In this document: one piece after another, positions 24,108 through 31,131 of the stretch
Numbering within the stretch: the first letter of the stretch is position 1
Layout: the number at the start of each line of letters is the position of its first letter
Assembly (NCBI GenBank): GCA_025464445.1
Contig: JAODLY010000026.1
Location: 1-64,000 of the forward strand
Length of the DNA: 64,000 nt
Direction: 5' to 3'
DNA from: Rhodoglobus sp.
GTDB taxonomy: Bacteria > Actinomycetota > Actinomycetes > Actinomycetales > Microbacteriaceae
Made by a program: the position numbers and the translations under genes
Notes under the pieces: generated by a model
What the model was told of the DNA's origin: nothing
Databases searched by the model: none
Seen by the model: only the letters and a program-made list of their open reading frames with translations

Positions 24108-25304
24108 CTATTGGCGCCGAAGTGCGTTCTCCCAGAGCAGCGCCTGCGCGCTCAGCGCGAGGTCACGCAACAACATCGCGTCGGAACCGGCGAACACCCG
24201 CGGCTTCGTGTCGACGATGCAGAGGGCGCCGATGCGCTGGCCGTCGGGTGCCTCGACCGGGTACCCAGCGTAGAAACGCACGGCATCCGGCCCGGTCGTC
24301 CACGATCTTGACCGAAAGCGATCATCCTCGAGCGTGTCTTCGACGACGAACAGACCGGGCGTGCCGATTGTCGTGTCGCACAGCGACTCGTCCCGCGGCA
24401 CGCCGGCATGGGGCACCCCGGACGCCGCGCACGCCCACTGCCTATCGCCCTCGATGATGTTGAGCGATGCCCCATGCGCGCCGAACAGGTCGCGCGCACT
24501 CGCCACGATCTTCGCGACCCTCTCGTCGGGGCTCTCGTGAAGGTTCATTGCCGTGACCGCGCGCATGCGGGCAGCCTCATCGACCTCTTCATCGAGATGG
24601 GCGGCATGGGCATCAAGGGCGAGCGCGACATCCGGCGCGACCATCGCCGACCACTCGTTGTAGACATCACCACGGGCGAGCGAACTGAAGTCGCCGGCAC
24701 GCGGTACGAACGGCACAAACCTCACCTGCGGGTCGACAGCGGCGAGAGCGATCGTCTCCTCATTCAGCGCCCTACCCGCCCGGATCACGAAAGGAGCGAA
24801 TCGGGCGGGCATGGGGATTATGGAGGGCATCGCCGCCACCGCAATGACGATCACTGTGAGACTCGCCGGCGCCGCGCCCCCGATGAAAGCCACCAGGGAA
24901 CGCAACTGGCCACGCCATCTGCCCCTCGGCATGAGCTGCAGCGCTTCCAGCCCCCCGAAAGTGAACATGACAGCGTCGTAACGTGCCAGGTTCACACTCG
25001 CGAGGGCTGCCCGAGCCGCAAGCGGGCCCATATCGGGACCGGCGATGACATCGACGTCCGTGCCGCGCCCGGTGATCTGCGACACCCGACGAGCGAGGTG
25101 CCCGGCAACGCCAAGGTCATGCGAGAGCACGCCGTATCCCACGGTGCCACCAGACCCGACAAGCAGGATGCGGTCGGCATCCCGTCCTGGCGCGTGCACC
25201 GACGCAGTCGAGGCGGGTCGAGGCAGCTGCCTCCACGAGTTCGGCGACGTAGCATGCCAGACGCGCAGGATGGTGCTCGCGACGAAATGACCGACATATC
25301 CCAT
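24108..25304 (-). CDS. Pseudo-SGNH domain fused to GAF domain (paralogue 2)
   Basis: 398 residues, same layout as the gene at 16857. The block I position reads GSGGTVGYG in place of GDSxxxGxG, block III reads FGGLEALQL in place of GxND, and block V reads YNEWSAMVAPDV without DxxH. The GAF domain (about 245-392) has VAKIVASARDLFGAHGASL, VVEDTLEDDRFRSRSW, RFYAGYPVEAPDG and GALCIVDTKPRVF. GGAGG 9 nt upstream supports the Met at 25304; that start places the LPRP motif one residue from its position in the paralogues. Confidence 0.75.
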   Translation of the reverse strand: MGYVGHFVASTILRVWHATSPNSWRQLPRPASTASVHAPGRDADRILLVGSGGTVGYGVLSHDLGVAGHLARRVSQITGRGTDVDVIAGPDMGPLAARAALASVNLARYDAVMFTFGGLEALQLMPRGRWRGQLRSLVAFIGGAAPASLTVIVIAVAAMPSIIPMPARFAPFVIRAGRALNEETIALAAVDPQVRFVPFVPRAGDFSSLARGDVYNEWSAMVAPDVALALDAHAAHLDEEVDEAARMRAVTAMNLHESPDERVAKIVASARDLFGAHGASLNIIEGDRQWACAASGVPHAGVPRDESLCDTTIGTPGLFVVEDTLEDDRFRSRSWTTGPDAVRFYAGYPVEAPDGQRIGALCIVDTKPRVFAGSDAMLLRDLALSAQALLWENALRRQ

Positions 25305-25480
25305 GAGCTGGCCTCCGGTGGATGCCATCGGGTATGACGGCTCGGGATGACTGTATGGGCCGCGAGCCGCCCAGCCCGCGATAGACCCGCCAGCGTCTTG
25401 CGCAGCCTACGCAGCGGGGTAAGACGCGACCCGCAGCTAAATCGCTTCGGCGCCCACCGAGCCGAGCGGCGGCCGGTGGG

Positions 25481-25540
25481 GGTGCGGGGGGCCCGGTCAG
25501 GGTGCCGGGGGGCCGGTCAGGGTGCCGGGGGCCCGGTCAG
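25481..25540. repeat. Three tandem 20-bp repeats
   Basis: Three consecutive 20-bp units (25481-25500, 25501-25520, 25521-25540) share the core GGTGCCGGGG...CCGGTCAG with one or two changes each. The DarT-like gene's stop codon (TCA on the plus strand, 25537-25539) lies in the last unit. The 140 bp between 25340 and 25480 hold nothing else recognisable. Confidence 0.85.
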
Positions 25541-26310
25541 GCAGCCGGCTGGAACCACGGCGGGTAGACCGCGACCTTCGGCGCGGGCACTACACCAGAC
25601 ACAAGCTCTCGCACCTTGTCGCGTACACGGTCATTGGCGACACCGATGAGCTGCACAGACTCGAACGGGAACGAGTGCATCACCAGGGCCTCGGCGCTGC
25701 GCCGGGCATCCTCATCGTCGTGGAGCTTCTCGATTGTGCGCTGGATGCCGTCACCCGTCGAGAAGCGCGTGAACGTCGCGGCGGCGTCACCGTCCGCGAT
25801 CACCGCGCCATCACCCAGCGCCCCGACAGTGCTGACGAGGAACACGAAATCGGCGGGGGTGGCTTTGCGCGCGGCATCCGACCAACGGGTCTCGTCGACC
25901 GCACCCGCACGCAGGTCCTCCCAGAGTGCCGCGTCCGGTGCGAGGTAGAAGGGCACGTACTCGGCGACACTCGCGTGGCGGCCCGCGCCATCCAACCCGG
26001 CGCTGGCCGATGGTGAGACCTCTGCGGACATCCGCAGCTCCTTAGTCAGTTCAGAGCTCACGTCGACAACAGGCGCAGCATCGGCCGAAAGCGCGCCGGC
26101 CGAGACGATGCCCTGGAGGTTGCGGATGTGCGTCACGTGGTAAATGCGCTGGTCCCCCGCGTTTATCGACTTGCGCGAGGTTCTTACCGGGACGGAACGA
26201 GCAGTGCGTGGGGCCGCCGCCGCGCGGGCTGCACGCGGTTTCTCCGGTGCGGCCTTCGGGTAGCAGATATCGCAGAGCGGAACCTCGAGACCGTGAATGC
26301 ACTCCGTCAC
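25537..26310 (-). CDS. DarT-like (DUF4433) ADP-ribosyltransferase, no antitoxin seen
   Basis: About 257 residues from a GTG at 26310; an ATG at 26334 is an alternative. A small Cys/His motif (TECIHGLEVPLCDICYP) leads, then a basic Ala-rich linker. The DUF4433 core follows: IYHVTHIRNLQGIVSAGAL (NAD-binding His), SVAEYVPFYLAPDAALWED, and AEALVMHSFPF, whose Glu matches the catalytic glutamate of DarT. Characterised DarT enzymes ADP-ribosylate thymidine in single-stranded DNA and pair with the DarG macrodomain antitoxin. No macrodomain gene is adjacent or elsewhere in the window, so it may be a tamed paralogue. Family call moderately firm; activity is inference. Confidence 0.65.
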   Translation of the reverse strand: MTECIHGLEVPLCDICYPKAAPEKPRAARAAAAPRTARSVPVRTSRKSINAGDQRIYHVTHIRNLQGIVSAGALSADAAPVVDVSSELTKELRMSAEVSPSASAGLDGAGRHASVAEYVPFYLAPDAALWEDLRAGAVDETRWSDAARKATPADFVFLVSTVGALGDGAVIADGDAAATFTRFSTGDGIQRTIEKLHDDEDARRSAEALVMHSFPFESVQLIGVANDRVRDKVRELVSGVVPAPKVAVYPPWFQPAA

Positions 26311-26470
26311 TTGCGCCGTATCCTCCCGTGGCATCCCGGATCGGGGACCATGACTAACGCTACGTCGACTTCCGATGTGCAAAGACCATGGCCGCCACCG
26401 GAGCGTCAGCCTAAGGTGTGTTGACGGCGTTCGCCCTCTCGCTTCTCGGCTCGCTCATCGGCGCCGCGGG

Positions 26471-26527
26471 CGTGATTTTCAAGCCGCTGCGTGATTTTCA
26501 AGCCACTGTGTGATTTTCAAGCCACTG
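26471..26527. repeat. Three tandem 19-bp repeats
   Basis: Units 26471-26489, 26490-26508 and 26509-26527 are near-identical copies of CGTGATTTTCAAGCCACTG (one or two substitutions). They are AT-richer than the surroundings and sit 11 bp beyond the stop of the truncated pseudo-SGNH gene, where its paralogues continue into a GAF domain. Confidence 0.85.
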
Positions 26528-26538
26528 TCAGACGAAGG

Positions 26539-27273
26539 CTAACCCTGGGAACGCGGCCCCGCCGTGACGGGCGAGTGGGGCTCGAGCGCGACAGTCACCG
26601 GGGGCGCGATGATCTCCGCCCACTGCCGATATGTGCGGCCGGTTCCCGTGCGCCCGGCGAGGTCTTTCGGCTCGAACGGCACGAATGTCGTGCTGCTGCG
26701 CGACTTGCACAGCAACTCGATCTCCGCGTTTATGCGTCGTGACGAGATCTTCGAGAGCAGGCCCAGGATTCGCGGCATCCGCACTATCGAAGCAAGCGGC
26801 GGAACGCCCACGATGAACACGTGCAGGCTTGCCGGGGCATGGTCGAGTACGTAGTCGAGCACGGCTTCGATCTGTCGGCGCCATGCCCTGGGTGAGCGCA
26901 TGAGGAGTGTTTCGGGGCCTCCCGGGGTCGCGACGATGGTGTCGACAGAGGTGAGCCACTTGCGATTGAGTGCCTTACGCACGTCGTTGCCGGTCATCTC
27001 CTCGGTGACGAGAACGTCGACCCGCGCCCCCCTGCCGGTGATCTCTGACACGCGCAGGGCCAGCTGGCCGGCAAGTGCAAGGTCGTGCGACACCGCGCCG
27101 TATCCCACGGCGATACCGGAACCGACGAGCAGCAACCTGTCGGGGTTCATTCCCGGAACACTTGCCGTAGGTTTTCCGCTCGGTCGGGGAAGGTCGTGCC
27201 AGGACTCGGTGGATGACGCGAGCCACGAGCGCAGCAAAGGAAGCACGAGTACGTGCCTCAGAAGCTCCTGCAT
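26539..27273 (-). CDS. Pseudo-SGNH domain protein lacking the GAF domain (paralogue 3)
   Basis: 244 residues aligning with the first ~235 residues of the 398-405-aa paralogues: MQELLRHVLVLPLLRSW, LPRP at 28-31, block I GSGIAVGYG, block III PGGPETLLM, and YRQWAEIIAPPVTVAL at the end of the fold. It then stops after a short tail (EPHSPVTAGPRSQG) with no GAF domain. The catalytic Ser, Asn and Asp/His are absent as in the others. GGGGGGAAGA precedes the ATG, so it may still be expressed; alternatively it is a truncated paralogue, with tandem repeats at the break. Confidence 0.65.
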   Translation of the reverse strand: MQELLRHVLVLPLLRSWLASSTESWHDLPRPSGKPTASVPGMNPDRLLLVGSGIAVGYGAVSHDLALAGQLALRVSEITGRGARVDVLVTEEMTGNDVRKALNRKWLTSVDTIVATPGGPETLLMRSPRAWRRQIEAVLDYVLDHAPASLHVFIVGVPPLASIVRMPRILGLLSKISSRRINAEIELLCKSRSSTTFVPFEPKDLAGRTGTGRTYRQWAEIIAPPVTVALEPHSPVTAGPRSQG

Positions 27274-27402
27274 TCTTCCCCCCACCCGATTTTGTGACCA
27301 GTATATCCGTGCGATCATGAGTTAGGCTCACGCCCGTCAACCCAGTTCAGGGGTGTTGCGGACCCCTTTCCCCCGCTGGAGGGACGTTGCTACGGTAAAT
27401 GT

Positions 27403-28017
27403 ATGACTGATTCCGGGACGTTCACAGATCCACTCGCGCCGCTGGCCAGGGGCATCTGGTGGTGGGTGCTCCTCCGTGGCATCCTCGCCGTCGTATTCGG
27501 CGTTATCGCACTCATCGCGCCCGGCACTGCCTTGACCGCCGTCGCCATAGTCTTCGGCGCGTATGCGCTCGTCGACGGCATCATGGCGGCCAGCCAGGCG
27601 GTGCGCGTGCGCAACTCGTTCAAGCCGTGGGGCTGGCTGCTCGTGCAGGGCATCCTCTCGGCCCTCGCGGGTCTGGCCGCGCTCGTGCTTCCCGCCCTTG
27701 TGGGCGCTCTCGGCGGCCTCGTCGTGCTCTGGACGATAGCGATCTGGAACCTCATGCACGGTTTCGCCGGAATCCGGTCGGCCGCTGGCGCCTCCGATGG
27801 TCGGGCAAAGACCTGGGGAATAGTCGCCGGTGTCCTGACCCTGGTCTTCGGGATCGTGCTCGGCGTGCTGATTCTCCTCACCCCGGGCGCGACGCTGCTT
27901 GGTCTCATCTGGGCGGTCGGCATCTACGCCGTCGTCTTCGGAGTGACCCTCGTTGTCACCGCAATCCAGGTGCGGATCGCCGCGCACTCCAACGGCGCGA
28001 CTGTCAAGACCGCGTAG
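27403..28017 (+). CDS. HdeD-family (DUF308) membrane protein
   Basis: 204 residues with six membrane helices in the three hairpin repeats of DUF308/HdeD: WWWVLLRGILAVVFGVIAL, WGWLLVQGILSALAGLAAL and GIVAGVLTLVFGIVLGVLIL each start a pair. HdeD is an acid-resistance membrane protein in enterobacteria; actinobacterial members are uncharacterised. TACGGT (27391-27396) ends 6 nt before the ATG. Confidence 0.8.
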   Translation: MTDSGTFTDPLAPLARGIWWWVLLRGILAVVFGVIALIAPGTALTAVAIVFGAYALVDGIMAASQAVRVRNSFKPWGWLLVQGILSALAGLAALVLPALVGALGGLVVLWTIAIWNLMHGFAGIRSAAGASDGRAKTWGIVAGVLTLVFGIVLGVLILLTPGATLLGLIWAVGIYAVVFGVTLVVTAIQVRIAAHSNGATVKTA

Positions 28018-28021
28018 CTGC

Positions 28022-28432
28022 CTAGCGGCCCCGGCCGCCTGATGACTCACGCGTGGCCCGCTGCTCGGCTTTGGCCGCGCGCTCGGTCTTGATTCTCGAA
28101 TTCTCGTCCTGCACGACCGCATGCGTCGCGCGCTCGACGACGAGCCATTCGGGCTTCTGTTCCAGCAGTGACTTGATCTCGCTTGTCGTCATGACGTCTG
28201 CTGCGCCGGCGCGGGCGAGCCCAGACGTGGAGATGCCCAGCTTCTGCGCGACCACCTGGCGCGGGTGCGGCCCGTCTTTGCGCAGCGCGACAAGCCACTC
28301 CGGCGGATTCGACTGCAGTTCGAGAAACTCAGCGCGCGTCACCTCCGCGGCCTGGAAAGCCTCAGGCGTTGCCGGCAGGTAGATACCCAGCTTCCTGGCT
28401 GCTGTCGCTGGCTTCATTGTCTGGTCTGGCAT
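28022..28432 (-). CDS. DUF5997 family protein
   Basis: 136 residues: TMKPATAARKLGIYLPATP, FQAAEVTRAEFLELQSNPPE, RQVVAQKLGISTSGLARAG and a charged C-terminal tail (KTERAAKAEQRATRESSG). This matches DUF5997, a conserved actinobacterial family; the middle resembles a helix-turn-helix but no DNA target is known. Its leaderless-type hexamer TAGCCT begins with the TAG stop codon of the preceding pseudo-SGNH-GAF gene. Confidence 0.75.
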   Translation of the reverse strand: MPDQTMKPATAARKLGIYLPATPEAFQAAEVTRAEFLELQSNPPEWLVALRKDGPHPRQVVAQKLGISTSGLARAGAADVMTTSEIKSLLEQKPEWLVVERATHAVVQDENSRIKTERAAKAEQRATRESSGGRGR

Positions 28433-28438
28433 TATCCA

Positions 28439-28444
28439 AGGCTA
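28439..28444 (-). promoter_or_regulatory. TAGCCT -10 element overlapping a stop codon
   Basis: On the minus strand, TAG of TAGCCT is the stop of the gene ending at 28442. The hexamer ends 6 nt before the DUF5997 start. The same six bases thus end one gene and probably start transcription of the next. Confidence 0.5.
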
Positions 28445-29659
28445 ACGGGTGCCCGCACCCGCGGCCCACAGCCTCGATTGCACCCGCAGCGCCAGTTCGC
28501 GCAGCAGTGAAGCATCACTCGCCGTGAACGTGCGCGGCTGGGTGTCTACTATGCACAGCGCTCCCACCCGTTCCCCGTTCGGCGCTTCGAGCGGATACCC
28601 GGCATAGAACCGTATGTGTTCGTCGCCGGTCACCCATGGGTGGGATGCGAAGCGCTTATCGGCCAGCGCATCCTCGACAACGAACAACTTGTCACGCCCA
28701 ATCGTGACCGAGCAGAACGAATCCTGGCGCGGGGTGACATTTCTGCGGATACCCGCCGCCGACTTGATCCATTGCCGATCCCTGTCGATGAACGTGACCG
28801 CGGCGCCGGAGGCGCCGAACAGGTCGCGCGCCACGCGGGTGATCGAGTCGAATTGCTCATCCCGCGGCGTATCGAGGATGTGCAACTCGTCGAGCGCATG
28901 CTGGCGATCAGACTCGTCGACGCGAGCGTGCACCCGAGGACCCTCGCTCGCCGCATTGAGCACGGGCAGCATCGCGGGAACTATCCGGCCTGCCCAGGTC
29001 TCATAGAGATTCGTTCCCCTCGTGGGCCCGAGACCCGCGAGATCGGCGGCGTTGGCCTCGAACTGCACGAAACTCACCCCGGCCCTGCCGGCAACCGACG
29101 CGCTGGTTTGGGCATTGAGGCGCACAACTTTGCGCCCGATGACACGTCGGAGCGGTTTCGGGAGGTTCACGATAAGCGGAAGAGGCGGAATACCGACAAT
29201 CAGGGTCGTCAGGGTCGACGGGGCGGCCCCGGCGATGGCGTCGAACAGCGCCTCGAGATCCTGCCGCCATTCGCTCCTTTGCGCGAGCATCATGGCTTCG
29301 CGCATTCCGAGGAGCATGACCACAGCATCGAACCTGCCGAGATCTGTTGCCTCGACGAGACGCGTGCACTGCTGCACCGTGAGATTGAGGTTGCCGACCA
29401 CCTCTATGTCGGCGCCACGCCCGGTGCTGGCGGACAGATGCCGTGCGAGATGTCCGCCAAACGCGATCTCGTGGGATGTGACACCAAGACCCTGTACAGC
29501 TGCGCCCCCGATGAGCAGCACGCGGTCGGCGTTCGGGCCCATGGCGTAAATGTGCGGCAGGTCGTGCGGTCGTGGGAGGGCGGCCCACCTCCGCCATACC
29601 GGCATCAGGAGCAGCTCCATTACGGGAGCCGAAATCCTGTGCGCCAACTGCCTGCGCAA
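28442..29659 (-). CDS. Pseudo-SGNH domain fused to GAF domain (paralogue 4)
   Basis: 405 residues from a TTG at 29659. That start is chosen because it places LPRP at residues 28-31 exactly as in paralogues 1 and 3; an ATG at 29620 is the alternative. Block I reads GGAAVQGLG, block III LGMREAMML and block V YETWAGRIVPAM, so the catalytic residues are lost in a different way from the others. The GAF domain (about 255-400) has LHILDTPRDEQFDSITRVA, TFIDRDRQW, VEDALADKRFASH, RFYAGYPLEAPNG and GALCIVDTQPRTF. GGAGAG lies just upstream of the TTG. Confidence 0.7.
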   Translation of the reverse strand: MRRQLAHRISAPVMELLLMPVWRRWAALPRPHDLPHIYAMGPNADRVLLIGGAAVQGLGVTSHEIAFGGHLARHLSASTGRGADIEVVGNLNLTVQQCTRLVEATDLGRFDAVVMLLGMREAMMLAQRSEWRQDLEALFDAIAGAAPSTLTTLIVGIPPLPLIVNLPKPLRRVIGRKVVRLNAQTSASVAGRAGVSFVQFEANAADLAGLGPTRGTNLYETWAGRIVPAMLPVLNAASEGPRVHARVDESDRQHALDELHILDTPRDEQFDSITRVARDLFGASGAAVTFIDRDRQWIKSAAGIRRNVTPRQDSFCSVTIGRDKLFVVEDALADKRFASHPWVTGDEHIRFYAGYPLEAPNGERVGALCIVDTQPRTFTASDASLLRELALRVQSRLWAAGAGTR

Positions 29660-29770
29660 AATCTCTCCAGTGCGTTTCCGGCGCCGACAACCGTGCCACC
29701 GCGTAATCGGAGTTTAACCCCGGAGGCTGTGAGCCCGGTCGCCCCAGAACGGGCGCGCTAGCCTGAACGC

Positions 29771-30433
29771 GTGCCTGAACCCTTCGTCGTCGCCTTCGTC
29801 GTCGGGGTGACGCCGGGCAAATGGGCCCGCGCCTGGGAGGCGAGGATGCCCGCATCCCCGCTCACCCTGCGTGCCCTGTCCCAGGGGGCCGCCCTGGCCG
29901 CCCTCGCCGATGGAACCGTGGATGCCGCCCTCCTGCGGCTGCCCATCGAGGACGAGTCCATCTCCACGATCGCGCTCTACGCCGAGCAGCCCGTCGTCGT
30001 CGCCGCGAAGGGGCACGCTCTCGAAGCTGTGGACAACGTGACCCTCGCTGAGCTCGCCGGGTTCGGCATCCTCGAGGATTCCGACTGGGAAGCAGCCGTC
30101 GAACTCGCCGCAGCGAATGTTGGCGTCGCCGTCATGCCGCAGTCGGTGGCCCGGGCGCACAGCAGGCGGGATGTCACGGCTCGCCCGGTAACGGACGCGC
30201 CAGAGACCCGCATCGCCCTCGCCTGGCCGACTGCCCGTACCACCGGCACCGTTGACGAGTTCATCGGGATCGTGCGTGGTCGCACAGCCAACAGTTCGCG
30301 CGGCGTGCGGCCGCCGGAGCCGGAGAAGAAGCCGGAGCCGGCCAAGAAAGCCGCGCCGAAGGGCGGACCGAAGAAGCCCGGCCCCAGGAAGCCCGGCCCC
30401 AGAAAGCCACCCAAGCGGCCTAAACGGCGCTGA
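29771..30433 (+). CDS. Stand-alone LysR-type substrate-binding domain protein
   Basis: 220 residues. Segments such as LRALSQGAALAALADGTVDA, LLRLPIEDESISTIALY, EQPVVVAAKGHAL, LAELAGFGILED and VGVAVMPQSVARAH follow the two-lobed effector-binding domain of LysR-type regulators. There is no winged-helix N-terminus; the protein starts directly with the first beta strand. The C-terminal ~50 residues are Lys/Pro-rich (KKPGPRKPGPRKPPKRPKRR), a possible nucleic-acid contact. GTG start with TAGCCT (29759-29764) ending 6 nt upstream. Its stop meets the next gene's in TGATCA. Confidence 0.65.
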   Translation: MPEPFVVAFVVGVTPGKWARAWEARMPASPLTLRALSQGAALAALADGTVDAALLRLPIEDESISTIALYAEQPVVVAAKGHALEAVDNVTLAELAGFGILEDSDWEAAVELAAANVGVAVMPQSVARAHSRRDVTARPVTDAPETRIALAWPTARTTGTVDEFIGIVRGRTANSSRGVRPPEPEKKPEPAKKAAPKGGPKKPGPRKPGPRKPPKRPKRR

Positions 30434-30778
30434 TCAACTATCGATCTGCTCGAGAAGGTGCTTCGCGGCCTTCTCGATGTCGTCGTGGTCATTCTGCGCA
30501 GCGCGACTCTCGAGGGAGATCACCCCGCAGCGGTGCACTTTCAAGAAATCGCCGAACGGAAAGCTGTACCGGCCTTTGGTGTCTTCCGGCTTCGTCTCGT
30601 CGACGCCCAGGAACCATTTCGCATACTCGCCGAAGCCGTGCTCATCGATGTAGGAGTTCTCATCATCGGCAGTCGGCGCGTCTTCGCTCCAGTCGTCCCG
30701 TTCGTCGTGCACAGCCTTGCCTGCCCTCACGAGGGCTTTGGCGTGGTCATATCCTGCGTGGTTCAGTTTCACGGCCAT
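30434..30778 (-). CDS. Conserved hypothetical protein
   Basis: 114 residues, acidic and soluble: MAVKLNHAGYDHAKALVRAG, DERDDWSEDAPTADDENSYI, GEYAKWFLGVDETKPEDTKG, RYSFPFGDFLKVHRCGVISL and DDIEKAAKHLLEQIDS. It resembles a small family of unannotated bacterial proteins; no function known. TACACC lies 5 nt before the ATG, a poorer match to the local leaderless pattern. Confidence 0.65.
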   Translation of the reverse strand: MAVKLNHAGYDHAKALVRAGKAVHDERDDWSEDAPTADDENSYIDEHGFGEYAKWFLGVDETKPEDTKGRYSFPFGDFLKVHRCGVISLESRAAQNDHDDIEKAAKHLLEQIDS

Positions 30779-30820
30779 ATTCCGGTGTATCGCCGGAAGC
30801 TGGCAACTGCCAGGGGTTGA

Positions 30821-31072
30821 CTAGCGGGGCAGAACGGCTTCGATCGCACTGACCACTGCCGGGTCATCCGGAGTCGTATTCGGGCGGAAGCGGCCCACCA
30901 CCTCACCGCCGGGAGCGATGAGGAACTTCTCGAAGTTCCACTGGATGTCGCCGCTGTCGCCATTGGCATCTTCGGCTGTCACGAGCTCGTCGTAGATCGG
31001 GTGCCTGCCATCGCCATTGACCTCGATCTTGCCGAAGACCGGGAACGTGATGCCGTAGGCCGCGCGGCCGAC
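30821..31072 (-). pseudogene. Glutathione peroxidase, C-terminal fragment
   Basis: The reading frame encodes AAYGITFPVFGKIEVNGDG, IQWNFEKFLIAPGGEVVGRF and the C-terminal helix of a GPx, but the N-terminal half with the peroxidatic cysteine and the FPxNQF/Gln motif is missing. Homology ends near 31066, about 40 bp from the LexA box of imuA'. The only upstream start is a TTG without a ribosome site. The fold cannot be catalytic; an intact GPx is at 2576. Confidence 0.75.
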
Positions 31073-31105
31073 ACGCCGGTCGGATGTCGCCAGCAATTGA
31101 CACAA

Positions 31106-31121
31106 TCGAACGTATGTTCGA
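31106..31121. promoter_or_regulatory. LexA (SOS) box of the imuA'-imuB-dnaE2 operon
   Basis: TCGAAC-GTAT-GTTCGA is a perfect actinobacterial LexA operator, 10 bp upstream of the imuA' ATG. It overlaps TATGTT, a possible -10, so bound LexA would block initiation. Confidence 0.88.
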
Positions 31122-31131
31122 ATATGGACAC

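Noticed and set aside
26417-26510. Possible 31-aa membrane peptide on the plus strand (LTAFALSLLGSLIGAAGVIF)
   Set aside because: It is hydrophobic, but there is no ribosome site, it runs into the tandem repeats and no family is recognised.
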